Shown one piece after another: positions 34,540-45,014 of a stretch of DNA of 64,000 nt; position 1 is the stretch's first letter; each line of letters starts with the position of its first letter. The notes under the pieces are model-generated. The model saw nothing but the letters and a program-made list of their open reading frames with translations. It had not been told where the DNA came from and searched no databases. Made by a program: the position numbers and the translations under genes. Origin of the DNA: Metabacillus niabensis (GTDB taxonomy: Bacteria > Bacillota > Bacilli > Bacillales > Bacillaceae); contig NZ_CADEPK010000009.1 in the NCBI RefSeq assembly GCF_902829255.1, positions 1 to 64,000 on the forward strand. The letters are read 5' to 3'.

Positions 34540-36363
34540 TTAGCTTTCGTCCATTCGAAGTACGGCCATAAACGCCTCTTGAGGTACTTCAACCGAACCA
34601 ACTTGCTTCATCCGTTTTTTCCCTTCTTTTTGTTTTTCTAACAATTTACGTTTACGAGATATATCTCCACCATAACATTTCGCAAGGACGTTTTTACGCA
34701 TTGCTTTTATTGTCGATCTCGCAACAATTTTTTGACCGATTGCTGCTTGAATAGGGACTTCGAATTGTTGACGCGGAATTAATTCCTTTAATTTCTCAAC
34801 GATATTCTTCCCTCGGTCATAAGCAGAATCACGGTGAACGATAAACGATAGTGCGTCAATTTTTTCACCATTTAATAATATATCCATTTTCACTAATGAA
34901 GAAGCTTTGTATCCAATAAGTTCATAATCAAATGATGCATAGCCTTTTGTATTTGACTTTAATTGATCAAAGAAGTCATAAACAATTTCAGAAAGCGGGA
35001 TTTCATAATTAATGCTTACCCGTGTTTCATCTAAATATTGCATATCAATAAAAATACCACGTTTTTTCTGACAAAGCTCCATTACTGCTCCAACATAATC
35101 GTTTGGTACCATAATTGAGGCCTTTACGTAAGGTTCTTCAATATGGTCTATCTTTTGTGGATCAGGCATATTAGAAGGATTATCAACCTTTAATGTTTCC
35201 CCATCTGTTAAGTGAACGTCATAAATAACACTCGGAGCAGTTGTAATTAGGTCAATTTTAAATTCACGCTCAATTCGCTCTTGTATTATTTCCATGTGAA
35301 GTAAACCTAAAAAGCCACATCTGAAACCAAAGCCAAGCGCCTGCGATGTTTCTGGTTCAAATTGAAGTGATGAATCATTTAATTCAAGCTTCTCTAATGC
35401 TTCTCGTAAATCATTGTATTTTGCTGTATCGATTGGGTATAATCCACAGAAAACCATTGGATTTAGCTTTCTGTAGCCTGGAAGTGGTTCTGTCGCGCCA
35501 TTTTTTGCGTCTGTAATCGTATCACCGACTCGAGTATCACCGACATTTTTAATAGCCGCTGTTAAAAATCCAACATCTCCAACATTAAGTTCCTTTAATT
35601 GAACCGGTTTTGGATTAAATACACCTACTTCAGTTACCTCAAACTCTTTCCCAGTGGCCATCATTTTTATTTTCTGACCAACTTTAACAGAACCTTCCAT
35701 AACTCGAATATATGCAACGACTCCTCGATAAGCATCATATAATGAGTCAAAAATAAGCGCTTTTAAAGGCCCTTCTGGATCTCCTTCAGGTGCTGGTACT
35801 TTTTCAACTATTTGCTCTAGTATTTCTTCAATACCAATCCCTGCTTTCGCTGACGCCAACACAGCTTCTGAAGCATCTAATCCAATTACTTCTTCCACTT
35901 CATTACGAACACGTTCCGGATCAGCACTAGGCAAATCGATTTTGTTAATGACAGGTAGAATTTCTAAATCGTTATCAAGAGCTAAATACACGTTTGCTAA
36001 CGTTTGTGCTTCAATCCCTTGTGCAGCATCAACAACTAAGACAGCCCCCTCACATGCAGCAAGACTTCGTGAAACTTCATAAGTGAAATCGACGTGTCCT
36101 GGTGTATCGATTAAGTGAAACGTATAGTCCTCGCCATCTTTTGCTCTATATTTTAATTGAACTGCATTTAGCTTTATTGTAATTCCTCGTTCTCTCTCTA
36201 AATCCATTGAATCTAGTAATTGATTTTTCATTTCTCGTTGTGTTAAAGCTGATGTCTTTTCTAAAATACGATCAGCTAATGTTGATTTACCGTGATCAAT
36301 ATGAGCAATAATCGAGAAATTTCGGATTTTCGATTGCCTTTTTAGTTTTTCTTCTCTATTCAT
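34540..36363 (-). CDS. lepA: Elongation factor 4 (LepA)
   Basis: The 607-residue translational GTPase has AHIDHGKST (G1), DTPGHVDF (G3) and NKIDLPSA (G4), and the LepA C-terminal domain ([17 protein letters not shown]). It acts on ribosomes, with a role in initiation or back-translocation. The start at 36363 follows TAGGAGTG; an in-frame Met 34 codons upstream has no such signal. Confidence 0.97.
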   Translation of the reverse strand: MNREEKLKRQSKIRNFSIIAHIDHGKSTLADRILEKTSALTQREMKNQLLDSMDLERERGITIKLNAVQLKYRAKDGEDYTFHLIDTPGHVDFTYEVSRSLAACEGAVLVVDAAQGIEAQTLANVYLALDNDLEILPVINKIDLPSADPERVRNEVEEVIGLDASEAVLASAKAGIGIEEILEQIVEKVPAPEGDPEGPLKALIFDSLYDAYRGVVAYIRVMEGSVKVGQKIKMMATGKEFEVTEVGVFNPKPVQLKELNVGDVGFLTAAIKNVGDTRVGDTITDAKNGATEPLPGYRKLNPMVFCGLYPIDTAKYNDLREALEKLELNDSSLQFEPETSQALGFGFRCGFLGLLHMEIIQERIEREFKIDLITTAPSVIYDVHLTDGETLKVDNPSNMPDPQKIDHIEEPYVKASIMVPNDYVGAVMELCQKKRGIFIDMQYLDETRVSINYEIPLSEIVYDFFDQLKSNTKGYASFDYELIGYKASSLVKMDILLNGEKIDALSFIVHRDSAYDRGKNIVEKLKELIPRQQFEVPIQAAIGQKIVARSTIKAMRKNVLAKCYGGDISRKRKLLEKQKEGKKRMKQVGSVEVPQEAFMAVLRMDES

Positions 36364-36750
36364 ATCTATTTTCACTCCTACATAGCTTACAAGTACACTA
36401 TTCTTCATTATATCAATTGCCTTTTCAACATTCAATGAATAAAGTAAGTGTTCAACTCTAGCCATTTAGTTTATTTAGGCTGTTCTTGTAAAATTTGTTG
36501 CTTTTAATTGTAGTCGCTATAGTTGAAACTAATTGTGTACTCCCACTTCCGAGGAGCGTAGGAGGGTTACCGAGAATTATGCAGCGTGTATACGCGAATG
36601 TAGTCTCAGCTCGTACTTAAAAAGTGTGTATCTGAAGGAGGAGATAAATCTTCCAGTACAGCCTACTGTTTACAAAAGCTGCCAAAATAAAAAACAGAAA
36701 GAAATAAGATACTCTTTTTTAAAAAGAAGAACCTTACCCTTCTGCTATTG
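36364..36750. other. Gene-free gap between yqxA and lepA
   Basis: The 387-bp gap contains a locally GC-richer stretch (about 36,535-36,660) with ACTTCCGAGGAGCGTAGGAGG. It looks like another decayed intergenic repeat. No supported gene; a 73-codon plus-strand frame here has no ribosome-binding site. Confidence 0.35.
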
Positions 36751-37092
36751 TTAATTTCGATTAAGTAAAGTTGCTATTGATTCAAGAAGTGATGATACAC
36801 CATTGCTTACAAGTGTTGCGAATTGTTTTCCGATTTGAGAGAAGAAATTAAATGCCTCTATTTGTTCTAATTGCTCTTGTTTCTCCTGAAGATCTTGGCT
36901 AGTAACGTTATTTCCAAGAATTGATGCTTGAACATCTCCTGTTTCATTTTCAACTTGGAAAGCACTTTGAAGGTCAGGATCTTGGTAACCCTTCATTTTA
37001 ATTATCCCTTGATTAGCTTGTTGCATCCCTATTAATACACCAAAAAGGAGGATTGTGCATAGAACAAAGCATTTCAACATAAATTTCATCAT
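36751..37092 (-). CDS. yqxA: YqxA family protein
   Basis: The 113-residue protein has an N-terminal signal or membrane segment (LKCFVLCTILLFGVLIGMQQ) followed by a small domain containing GYQDPDLQSAFQVE. Position between lepA and spoIIP matches B. subtilis YqxA. In B. subtilis the gene is downstream of spoIIP in the gpr-spoIIP region; the function is unknown. Confidence 0.85.
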   Translation of the reverse strand: MMKFMLKCFVLCTILLFGVLIGMQQANQGIIKMKGYQDPDLQSAFQVENETGDVQASILGNNVTSQDLQEKQEQLEQIEAFNFFSQIGKQFATLVSNGVSSLLESIATLLNRN

Positions 37093-37118
37093 CTTTCTTC
37101 CCTCACATTGTTTTGCAA

Positions 37119-38315
37119 TTATTCTGCAGTTCCAGTCCCATTTACTTTTTCAGCCTGCCAATAGTATTCACTGAAAACATCTGCCACCGCAGCTACTGTA
37201 TTTTTTAATTCTTCCAAATTATTATCTACTCCACCAAATTCAATAAGCATAGCATTCCCAGAAAGGTCTTGGTTATATACTCCGTTATTTCCTTTTCCAC
37301 CTTGCTTAAATATCCCTCGGCTTAGTCCTGGATATTTTTTTTGTAATAATTCATGTAGTTCATTTGCAACCTTTTCATTTTTTTCCGCTGATGGATTATC
37401 CCTTCCAACGACAAATGCTAATTTTGCGTAAGATTTATTATTTATTGAAATCGTTGTAACGCCTTTTCTTTGAGCGTCACGATGAATATCAATTAAATAA
37501 TTCAATTCACGATTATTAGCCATTGCACTTTCAACAATTGGTCGTGATGCTGCATACGATTTTGCATAATTCCAGCCTTTTTGCTTTAAATTCGCTTGAA
37601 TATCCGTCGAATCCACTTGCGCTCCAATTCCTTTCTCTTCAAGCGCTTTACCAAGTAACTCACTTACGATAGTAACATTCGCTTTCGAATGAATTGCCCG
37701 ATCCGGATCTGTTTCCCCCTCAAGTAAAGGTAAATATGATTCTGTATTATGCGTATTATATATATAGACAACTTTTTTATCTCCAGTTGTAAGACTTGGA
37801 GGTGTTTTCGGCTCATCATCTTCTGCATTAACTACTTCATTTTTATCAATCGACGCCTCTCTTTCTTGCTCTAATACCTCAGTTGGTGGCGGTGATTCAT
37901 ATGGCATATTCGTATAGTTTGTCCCATCACCAGCAACAACAATTTCACTATCATATAAAGAAAATCCTGGTAATTCCCTACCTAATAGACTGCGCGGATC
38001 GTCAGGATTAATGCTAGTGGCTACTTTAAACATGATTGTAGACAACTTTATTGGCTCCGTCTTTTCCGGTGGTAATGCAGATACAAAATATCGGTTCTCA
38101 GCTCCTAATAGTTGTAAAAATGCTTCACTATCAATAGTCTTTGTTAAATCATTGATCGAAGAAGAGGTCAAACGATATTCAGGTTTAAGGGATGTTAAAA
38201 AGCCCGAAAGTAAAAAGATCACTAACAGGGTGATGAAGCTTAATACAATTCCTTTTTTAATACTTGTCCCATCCACTGCAACAATCATATTCCGTCTAGT
38301 TCGCGAACGCTTCAT
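37119..38315 (-). CDS. spoIIP: Stage II sporulation protein P, peptidoglycan amidase/endopeptidase
   Basis: The 398-residue protein has an N-terminal membrane anchor (about residues 20-43). The C-terminal amidase domain contains YIYNTHNTESYLP, LNYLIDIHRDA and GNAMLIEFGGVDNN, which carry likely zinc ligands and catalytic Glu. With SpoIID and SpoIIM it degrades septal peptidoglycan for engulfment. It lies downstream of gpr, as in B. subtilis. Confidence 0.96.
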   Translation of the reverse strand: MKRSRTRRNMIVAVDGTSIKKGIVLSFITLLVIFLLSGFLTSLKPEYRLTSSSINDLTKTIDSEAFLQLLGAENRYFVSALPPEKTEPIKLSTIMFKVATSINPDDPRSLLGRELPGFSLYDSEIVVAGDGTNYTNMPYESPPPTEVLEQEREASIDKNEVVNAEDDEPKTPPSLTTGDKKVVYIYNTHNTESYLPLLEGETDPDRAIHSKANVTIVSELLGKALEEKGIGAQVDSTDIQANLKQKGWNYAKSYAASRPIVESAMANNRELNYLIDIHRDAQRKGVTTISINNKSYAKLAFVVGRDNPSAEKNEKVANELHELLQKKYPGLSRGIFKQGGKGNNGVYNQDLSGNAMLIEFGGVDNNLEELKNTVAAVADVFSEYYWQAEKVNGTGTAE

Positions 38316-38339
38316 TCACTGTTAACCTCCTTATGCTTG

Positions 38340-38651
38340 TCTATTAATTTCTATGAACAAACATAAGGAGATAGAACTCTATCACTATTTTTTCTCTGTA
38401 ATTTCTCTATCATTTTAAATTTGATAGACTTTCTACTTTTAACATTTTTGACTCTGTTTTGTTGTTTCTTTCAAACATTTTAACCATTCGCTTTCGAGCG
38501 TCGGTCCGAGAACCTTCTTGTTTTTACCCACTTGTGGGGACACCCTTTGACACGCTACTCTAAGCAGGATTCTCATGTATCGGTTCAACAACAAAGTGTT
38601 TATAAATCAACCAAATTCTTTAATATAGCCAACATGTAGAAGCTTTAAAAT
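38340..38651. repeat. Gap between spoIIP and gpr with a decayed repeat
   Basis: Around 38,460-38,590 lies a GC-richer block with CTCTAAGCAGGATTCTCATG. The upstream region of ahpC has a close match, CTCTAAGCAGAAGTCTCATG (near 56,573). They look like two relics of one repeat family. No gene is supported here. Confidence 0.4.
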
Positions 38652-39773
38652 TTAATGAGTATATGAACCTGCATTTCCTTGATCAACTTGTTGATGAAGT
38701 GCAGTATTCAGCCCACTTGCAATTACATTTGCCATGTCATCAATAAAGATATCTACTTCCTTAGGTGTCACCATTAAATTATGTCCTAATGGTGCTAAAA
38801 CTTCGTGAATAAGTTTTCGCTTTTCATCTTCCTCAAGACCTCCAACAATTCCTAAAAATTGTTTTCGATGTTCATCACTAGGTATATCTTCGTCTGTTAG
38901 CACTCTTTTTTCTCCAAACGTCATCCCTGCTGGTGTTAGCGAGCGGGAAGGCTTATCCCCTTCTCTTAGTTCTCTGCCAAAATGCTTTAAAATGAAATCA
39001 ATCGTATCACTTGTTATCGAAACAGCATCAACAACAGTTGGAATACCAATTGCTATTACAGGAATACCAAAAGTTTCTTTACTTAATGCCTTTCTTTTGT
39101 TTCCAACCCCCGAACCAGGGTGAATGCCAGTATCAGAAATTTGAATTGTCGTATTTACACGTTCAATTGATCGTGACGCTAGAGCATCAATTGCAATAAC
39201 AAAATCCGGTTTTGATTGCTCGATTACACCTGAGATAATATCACTTGTTTCAATACCTGTTAGCCCCATAACTCCTGGAGCAATTGCACTAACAGGACGA
39301 AATCCTTCTTGAACATTTTCAGGTTGAAGTTTAAATAAATGTCTCGTTATTAATAAATTTTCAACTGCAAGAGGTCCTAGTGCATCCGGAGTCACATTCC
39401 AGTTTCCTAAGCCTACAACTAAACAGCTCGCATCTTTTTTTATATTTAGCTCATCTAAAAATTTACTAAATTGCTTCGCAAAAATTTCTATTACTTTTTC
39501 TTGAAGCTCACTATCCTTTTGACGAATCCCCTGAACTTCAAGGGTTAAGTATTTTCCTGGTTTTTTTCCAATAATCTTTGCACCTTCATCTTCAATCTCC
39601 ATTGATGAAAGCTTAACTCCTTCTTCTTCCCATTCCTTCATTATGACTCCCGCTATATTACTAGTGTCATCAGGAGTAACTGTTGGTGTCGTATTTTCCA
39701 AAGCCATCGCCCTAGCTTCTACTGCTAAATCTGTACGAACCGAATAATTGCTTAAGTCTAAAGATTTTCCCAT
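38652..39773 (-). CDS. gpr: Germination protease GPR (spore protease)
   Basis: The 373-residue protease degrades small acid-soluble spore proteins during germination. It is made as a zymogen: the N-terminus [20 protein letters not shown] carries the propeptide that is removed near residue 15. The start at 39773 is chosen because GGAGGG is 6 bases upstream; the Met at 39779 abuts it and one at 39815 has no signal. It is followed by spoIIP. Confidence 0.95.
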   Translation of the reverse strand: MGKSLDLSNYSVRTDLAVEARAMALENTTPTVTPDDTSNIAGVIMKEWEEEGVKLSSMEIEDEGAKIIGKKPGKYLTLEVQGIRQKDSELQEKVIEIFAKQFSKFLDELNIKKDASCLVVGLGNWNVTPDALGPLAVENLLITRHLFKLQPENVQEGFRPVSAIAPGVMGLTGIETSDIISGVIEQSKPDFVIAIDALASRSIERVNTTIQISDTGIHPGSGVGNKRKALSKETFGIPVIAIGIPTVVDAVSITSDTIDFILKHFGRELREGDKPSRSLTPAGMTFGEKRVLTDEDIPSDEHRKQFLGIVGGLEEDEKRKLIHEVLAPLGHNLMVTPKEVDIFIDDMANVIASGLNTALHQQVDQGNAGSYTH

Positions 39774-39800
39774 TTTCATCCCTCCGATGTTATTCCTGTT

Positions 39801-39830
39801 AAGTATGGTTACCATTTCTAGAAGGAATCA
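39801..39830 (-). promoter_or_regulatory. Candidate sigma-G promoter of gpr
   Basis: On the minus strand TGATTC (39830-39825) and CATACTT (39807-39801) are separated by 17 bp, close to the sigma-G pattern TGAATA / CATACTA. gpr is forespore-expressed in Bacillus, which supports the call. The -35 has two mismatches. Confidence 0.5.
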
Positions 39831-39968
39831 TGCTTAGAAGGGGCAGATGAATTGATTTTCTTCATTTTTTTTCAAAATTAATCAAATAAAAAAGGTTTCA
39901 ATGGATTTTCCTTTACATTAGTATTGCAATATCAGTGGTCGTTTGATAGAATATCTTTTGTTCATGTA

Positions 39969-40006
39969 AAGAAATGTCGAGGATAAATAGTCTCGATTTA
40001 TTTCTT
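39969..40006 (+). promoter_or_regulatory. Hairpin in the rpsT leader next to the ribosome-binding site
   Basis: AAGAAAT and TCGAG pair with CTCGA and ATTTCTT, forming a stem that ends directly before AGGAGG of rpsT. The position suggests translational control or mRNA stabilisation of S20. This is inference from structure. Confidence 0.5.
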
Positions 40007-40019
40007 AGGAGGTGAAAGT

Positions 40020-40277
40020 ATGCCAAATATTAAATCTGCAATTAAACGCGTAAAAACTAGCAATGATCGTAATGCTCATAACTCTGCAATCAAATCTGCT
40101 ATGCGTTCTGCTATTAAAAAAGTAGATGCTTTAGCTGTATCTAACGATGTTGAGAATGCGAAAGCGGCACTTGTTGAGGCGAATAAACGAATTGATAAAG
40201 CTGCACAAAGTGGTTTAGTTCATAAAAACACTGCTGCTCGTTACAAATCTCGTTTAGCTAAAAAAGTTAACGGATAA
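40020..40277 (+). CDS. rpsT: 30S ribosomal protein bS20
   Basis: The 85-residue basic protein begins [17 protein letters not shown] and ends [11 protein letters not shown], typical of bS20. A perfect AGGAGG is at 40007-40012. It is the only plus-strand gene in this neighbourhood, convergent with holA and divergent from gpr, as in B. subtilis. Confidence 0.97.
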   Translation: MPNIKSAIKRVKTSNDRNAHNSAIKSAMRSAIKKVDALAVSNDVENAKAALVEANKRIDKAAQSGLVHKNTAARYKSRLAKKVNG

Positions 40278-40362
40278 TCTGCATATAATGAAGGAAGCTT
40301 GATTTCTTTTGCTTATCAAAGGATAGCAATACTAGAATGAAACTTTTCTTATCATTAAAAAG

Positions 40363-40390
40363 AAACGATCCCATATTAGGATCGTTTTTT
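40363..40390. terminator. Bidirectional terminator between rpsT and holA
   Basis: Stem AAACGATCC / GGATCGTTT with T runs on either side, between convergent genes. Confidence 0.85.
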
Positions 40391-41409
40391 TATTGTTCAA
40401 AAAGTTTTAACAAGAATAGTTCCAAAACTAATTGCTTGTCCTTTTTCCCTGTCTTCATTTGATAATCTGCCTCTGCTAATTCCAACAGTATATTAGCTAA
40501 CTCATCAGAAGTAAATAACTTTGCTTGCTGCAAGGCTAATTTCACTCGAAACGGATGTACCTTGACTGTATTGGCTATTTGCTGTTGCCCATAACCAGTA
40601 CCTGACAGTTCCTTTACTTGTAAAATCAGTCTAAATTGATTTACAAGCAATGATAAAATTTTAATTGGTTCTTCATTATTTTTTAGTAAATCATAAAAGA
40701 TTCTCAATGCTTCACCACTTCTCCGATGAATAACATTGTCAATTAACTCAAATATATTTTGCTCTAACGTTCTGGGAACAAGAAGCCTTATAATATCTGG
40801 GGATACTTGTCCTCCTTCACCAACATACGTACTAATCTTTTTTAGCTCCTGATTCAAAATCATTAAATCACCAGCTGTTAATACCATTAGTTCATCTATC
40901 GCTTCTTTTGAGAAATAAACTACCTCTTGTTCCGCCATTTCGGTAATCCATTCAATTGTGTCTTTTTCAGATATAGAAGTCATTTCGAGCACAATTGATT
41001 GTTTTTTCAATAGCTTTGTTATTTTTTTCCGCTCATCAAGCTTTTCATATGGAGCCACGAATAGAAGAATCGTATATGGCGCTGGAGAATTTAAATATTG
41101 TTCTAATTTATCAAGCTTATGTTCAACCTTTTCTTTTTTCTTTTCACTTGTTAAGAAGAAGGGATTTTTTATAATTACAACCCTTTTTTCGCCCATAAAT
41201 GGAAGTGTTTCTGCATCTTCTATTGCAGTATCAATACTCGTCTCTTCCATATCATAAATTGACAAATTGAAGTCTTTTTCTTCATCATTAAGCGCTGCAT
41301 TTATAATTAATTGCACTGTTTCTTGCATTAAGAATGCTTCTTTTCCAAGTAGCAGGTAAATTGATTGTAATTTCTTTTGTTTAATCTCTTTCCAAACATT
41401 AAAAATCAT
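40390..41409 (-). CDS. holA: DNA polymerase III subunit delta
   Basis: The 339-residue delta subunit opens the sliding clamp in the clamp-loader complex. It begins MIFNVWKEIKQKKLQSIYLLLGKEAF and contains LPFMGEKRVVIIKNPFF and PYTILLFVAPYEKLDERKK. The start at 41409 follows GGAGAG; an in-frame Met at 41511 is not supported. It is formerly yqeN. Confidence 0.93.
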   Translation of the reverse strand: MIFNVWKEIKQKKLQSIYLLLGKEAFLMQETVQLIINAALNDEEKDFNLSIYDMEETSIDTAIEDAETLPFMGEKRVVIIKNPFFLTSEKKKEKVEHKLDKLEQYLNSPAPYTILLFVAPYEKLDERKKITKLLKKQSIVLEMTSISEKDTIEWITEMAEQEVVYFSKEAIDELMVLTAGDLMILNQELKKISTYVGEGGQVSPDIIRLLVPRTLEQNIFELIDNVIHRRSGEALRIFYDLLKNNEEPIKILSLLVNQFRLILQVKELSGTGYGQQQIANTVKVHPFRVKLALQQAKLFTSDELANILLELAEADYQMKTGKKDKQLVLELFLLKLFEQ

Positions 41410-41480
41410 GTAAGTTGCTCTCCAATCGTTCTTTTCACTCCTTAATCGTAAAATGAAAATGATGGTTTGGCAAGCTAAAA

Positions 41481-41513
41481 AGGGAATTGATAGTGAAAGT
41501 ACGACTATCAATC
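41481..41513 (-). terminator. Terminator upstream of holA
   Basis: Stem GGGA(A)TTGATAGT / ACTATCAATCCC with CCCTTTTTAGC after it on the minus strand. It would stop transcripts coming from the comE operon through the yqzM region before holA. Confidence 0.6.
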
Positions 41514-41752
41514 CCCTCTGATCTATGTTAACGCTTCGTTTCAGACCCTAGGTTATCTAATTCGAAGCGATACCACGAATTGAAAGCAAGTAGTTTACTT
41601 AAAATAATGAATAAAGCTTTTCTATCAGTATTTTTTACATTATAAATGTTAGGTATCATGTAAGGGTTTTTAAAATTCATTAAGAACATAGTGAAGTTGT
41701 AGATTTTTTTATTTGAATCACTTATACTAAAACTGATATAGGAGGGGTAACT

Positions 41753-41887
41753 GTGAACGAATTTGAGAAAAGTGTCCAAAGCAAGCGTAATGACGCGGTA
41801 GATTCTGGAGTTGGTTTTATTGTATCCTTTGGTTTTTTTGCGATAATCTTCATTATTGCTACTGCAATTAAATTAATTGGAGCATAA
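41753..41887 (+). CDS. yqzM: YqzM family small membrane protein
   Basis: This 44-codon frame starts with GTG after AGGAGGGG. It encodes MNEFEKSVQSKRNDAVDSG followed by one hydrophobic helix (about residues 20-40). Sequence, length and position between comEC and holA match B. subtilis YqzM. It is on the plus strand against the comE operon. Function unknown. Confidence 0.88.
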   Translation: MNEFEKSVQSKRNDAVDSGVGFIVSFGFFAIIFIIATAIKLIGA

Positions 41888-41913
41888 TGTCATATTGCAG
41901 TCCTACATAGAGG

Positions 41914-44253
41914 CTACGATTTAGTGGTCTCTTTTTCCTTTTCGACTTTTACTTTATCGTATGGTGGATGTGTAGAAAAGGTTCCTCGATTCCCTTTAAA
42001 TTGATATAAAATAGAACCTTGTAAATCTGTTCGTAATAGAGGGATATTTCTTTCCTTTAACTTGTCCAACACCTCGGTATGCGGATGCTGATATCGATTA
42101 TTTAAGCCTACAGATACGAGAGCTAATGCTGGTTCTAATTTATCTAAAAATAGCTCTGATGAAGAACCTTTACTCCCATGATGGCCCAACTTAAGAATAT
42201 CTACTTTTAAAGATGGAAATCGTTTAATCATCCTCTTCTCCGCTTCTAATTCAGCATCTCCTGTAAATAACCAGCTAAGCCCCCCAATGTCCATCAATAA
42301 AACTAACGAATCATCATTTTTACTATCCGATAGCGTAATTGGCGATAAAACGTGAATAAAAAATTGATTTAAGCTGATTTTATCTCCAGCTTTCGCTATT
42401 AAAATGTTCATTTGCTTCTCTTGTGCTTTTCGTATAACCGCTTCCTCTAATTCGCCTCTAATAAAGCCCTCTGGAATTATCAGTTGATTAACCGCCATTC
42501 CTTCCATTAATGGAACTGCTTCACCGATATGATCCATATCTCCATGAGTTAAAAACAGTGCATCTAGCTTTGTAACACCTAATGACTTCATATATGGAAT
42601 AATTACTTTATTTGCTATTGAATATTGATTGTTCGTTTTTTGCCATTCCTCTTCCTGAAACGTTACCTTTCCTCCAGTATCAATTAAATAATTCCCTTTG
42701 TTAAATGGTCTTTGAATAAAAATCGCATCCCCTTGTCCAACATCAAGGACAACGACCTTCCCATTAGGATTGATATAAGGAGTTGCTAGTTGTATTGCTA
42801 TAACTAAAAATAATATGGTAACAGATTTGTAAACTTGTTTTTTTGTACACTCAAGCTGATAAAAAAAATATATCGTGGACAGAGTAAGTGCAATAATAAA
42901 CAGGATTGGCGGTTTACCAGTTGTTACAGTTGTATAAGGGATTTTCTTACTAAAGAGTACAATGTGATGAGTAAATTGTAGGAATTGATTAAATAAGTGT
43001 ATGATTGATTCTCCAACAGTAGTTGAAAAAACGGTAATTACAGTAGAGAAAATAGCAAAAGGCAAAATTACATATGAATATAGAGGAACAAAAAGCATAT
43101 TCATTGGTAAGCTTAGTAACGAAATTTCATAAAAGTTATAAAGGATTATGGGCATTGAACATAACTGAGCAACAAGTGAGATTAATCCGAGCTTTACAAT
43201 TGAATGAGTAAACTGTTCGACCATTTTAAATGAAAGCAATAAACCATAGCTTACTACATAAGATAATTGAAACCCAACTTGGAATAAGTAGTATGGATTT
43301 ATTAAAAGAAGAACTAAGCATGTAAAACTAATAACATCAACCGAAGAAAATTTCATCTTAAAATGCTTAATAAGTAAATATACAATGACCATAAAGGAAG
43401 CTCTAATAACAGATGGTGTGGCACCAGTCAAAATTGTATATACCGGTAAAATAATTAGCATGATCAACCTTGCCTTTTCATGGGTAACACCACAAATAAC
43501 GAGCATATAATAAAAGGCACTAACAAGAAGTGCTACGTGGAGGCCAGAGATCGCGAGTAAATGAACTATCCCAAGCTCCTGGTATGCTATTTCTATCTCT
43601 TGCTGTAACAAGCTTCTTTCCCCAAATAATAATGCTTGAACGATACCAGCAGACTCTTTAGGAAAATGCTCTTCAATAAACTCTAAGCTTTTTTTTCGAA
43701 TGATTAGTAATTTTTCATACCAGTTGTTTTCTTCGCTTTTACACTGACTAATTTCATCAACCCAATATTGCCAATGAATTTTATGCTCATAAAGATATTG
43801 CTTATAGTTAAAAGCATTTGGCACAGTAGGTAATTTCGGCATTTCTAGCTCCCCTGAAAATCGACAGCTCATTCCTGGATTGATTTTTTCGAGAGAGATT
43901 TTTTCTTCAGGAGATTTAATCCTATAGTAGAAAGTCAACTTTTCATTGAAAGAATTAACAATTTCTCCTTTAAACTGATCTCCATTTATGACAGGGATCG
44001 ATGAAAATACAACTTCCCCATTGTATTCTCCTTCTTTTAACGATGTTTGATTATAATAATCAACAATTAAATAAGTGCTCATAAAGATTAATTTAGTAAG
44101 TAAACAAAACAAAAAAAGTGAAGCTTTCTTTTTAAAGAATAAAAATATATGAAGGCATGTTATTAAGAAGAAAAGTAGTGGATGAAACTGAAATCGAGGC
44201 AAAAGTATACCTAGACTTGCGGAAATTACTAAAAAAATTAGCTTATCTTTCAA
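41914..44253 (-). CDS. comEC: Competence DNA-translocation channel ComEC
   Basis: The 779-residue membrane protein has two N-terminal membrane helices and an OB-like extracytoplasmic region. The competence transmembrane domain follows (HLLAISGLHVALL motif), then a C-terminal metallo-beta-lactamase domain with LTHGDMDHIGE and LGHHGSKGSSSE. It forms the channel for single-stranded DNA uptake. The TTG start follows GGGGTG. The gene appears intact. Confidence 0.95.
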   Translation of the reverse strand: MKDKLIFLVISASLGILLPRFQFHPLLFFLITCLHIFLFFKKKASLFLFCLLTKLIFMSTYLIVDYYNQTSLKEGEYNGEVVFSSIPVINGDQFKGEIVNSFNEKLTFYYRIKSPEEKISLEKINPGMSCRFSGELEMPKLPTVPNAFNYKQYLYEHKIHWQYWVDEISQCKSEENNWYEKLLIIRKKSLEFIEEHFPKESAGIVQALLFGERSLLQQEIEIAYQELGIVHLLAISGLHVALLVSAFYYMLVICGVTHEKARLIMLIILPVYTILTGATPSVIRASFMVIVYLLIKHFKMKFSSVDVISFTCLVLLLINPYYLFQVGFQLSYVVSYGLLLSFKMVEQFTHSIVKLGLISLVAQLCSMPIILYNFYEISLLSLPMNMLFVPLYSYVILPFAIFSTVITVFSTTVGESIIHLFNQFLQFTHHIVLFSKKIPYTTVTTGKPPILFIIALTLSTIYFFYQLECTKKQVYKSVTILFLVIAIQLATPYINPNGKVVVLDVGQGDAIFIQRPFNKGNYLIDTGGKVTFQEEEWQKTNNQYSIANKVIIPYMKSLGVTKLDALFLTHGDMDHIGEAVPLMEGMAVNQLIIPEGFIRGELEEAVIRKAQEKQMNILIAKAGDKISLNQFFIHVLSPITLSDSKNDDSLVLLMDIGGLSWLFTGDAELEAEKRMIKRFPSLKVDILKLGHHGSKGSSSELFLDKLEPALALVSVGLNNRYQHPHTEVLDKLKERNIPLLRTDLQGSILYQFKGNRGTFSTHPPYDKVKVEKEKETTKS

Positions 44254-44321
44254 ACAACGTTCACCCCTAATCTCCCGAGAGCAAACTTAAATAGCAGTTC
44301 ACCCTCAGGATTTTTAGACGG

Positions 44322-44879
44322 TTATGAAAATAATTTATCTGATTCGTTATATAGCCTTTTTATCTCTGATTCATTCATCGTATCAGCTAGTTTCTCAATT
44401 AAATCTGTTACAAATGCTCGTTTTTCCTGTTCTTTCGCTTCGTTTGGCATATTGTCGAATTCCACATGCTCTACTTTAACATTTGCTTGTTCAAAAAGCT
44501 CAATTGCATATGGGTGGTTTTTATAATCAACAGCATAATAAACTGTTTTTATTCCACTTTGAATTATTGCTTTACAGCATTGTAGACATGGAAAATGTGT
44601 AACATATATTTCTGCACCTTCCGTCGGAACACCGAATTTAGCACATTGTAGCAATGCATTCATTTCTGCATGGATTGTTCTTACACAGTGATTATCAATC
44701 ACATAACACCCTTCATCAGAGCAGTGAACTCCACCAGCAATCGATCCATTGTAGCCCCCAGCAATAATTCGCTTATCTCTTACAATTGTTGCACCTACAG
44801 CTAACCTTGTACATGTACTACGTAATGCAAGTAAATGACTTTGAGACATAAAGTATTGATCCCAAGAAATTCTATTCAT
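44322..44879 (-). CDS. comEB: ComE operon protein 2, dCMP deaminase family
   Basis: The 185-residue zinc-dependent deaminase shows TIHAEMNALLQCA and PCLQCCKAI, the metal and catalytic motifs of the dCMP deaminase family. In B. subtilis it lies between comEA and comEC and is not needed for transformation. The start at 44879 follows GGGGG; an upstream in-frame start at 44942 is not supported. Confidence 0.94.
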   Translation of the reverse strand: MNRISWDQYFMSQSHLLALRSTCTRLAVGATIVRDKRIIAGGYNGSIAGGVHCSDEGCYVIDNHCVRTIHAEMNALLQCAKFGVPTEGAEIYVTHFPCLQCCKAIIQSGIKTVYYAVDYKNHPYAIELFEQANVKVEHVEFDNMPNEAKEQEKRAFVTDLIEKLADTMNESEIKRLYNESDKLFS

Positions 44880-45014
44880 TTCGCTACCCCCAACTATGAC
44901 ATGTTTCTCTCTAGTTAGTAGTGTATCGAGAAAATAGAACAATCGTCAATTTATTATTTTTTCTTTTTAGACAATAAATTTAAAATTCCAACTATAATAG
45001 TCGAATTTCCTTTA

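Noticed and set aside
38316-38345. Sigma-E-like promoter directly before spoIIP
   Set aside because: The CATAAGG candidate -10 overlaps the ribosome-binding site, leaving no room for a leader.
41528-41779. 83-codon minus-strand frame between holA and yqzM
   Set aside because: It overlaps the yqzM start and has no ribosome-binding site or recognisable domain.
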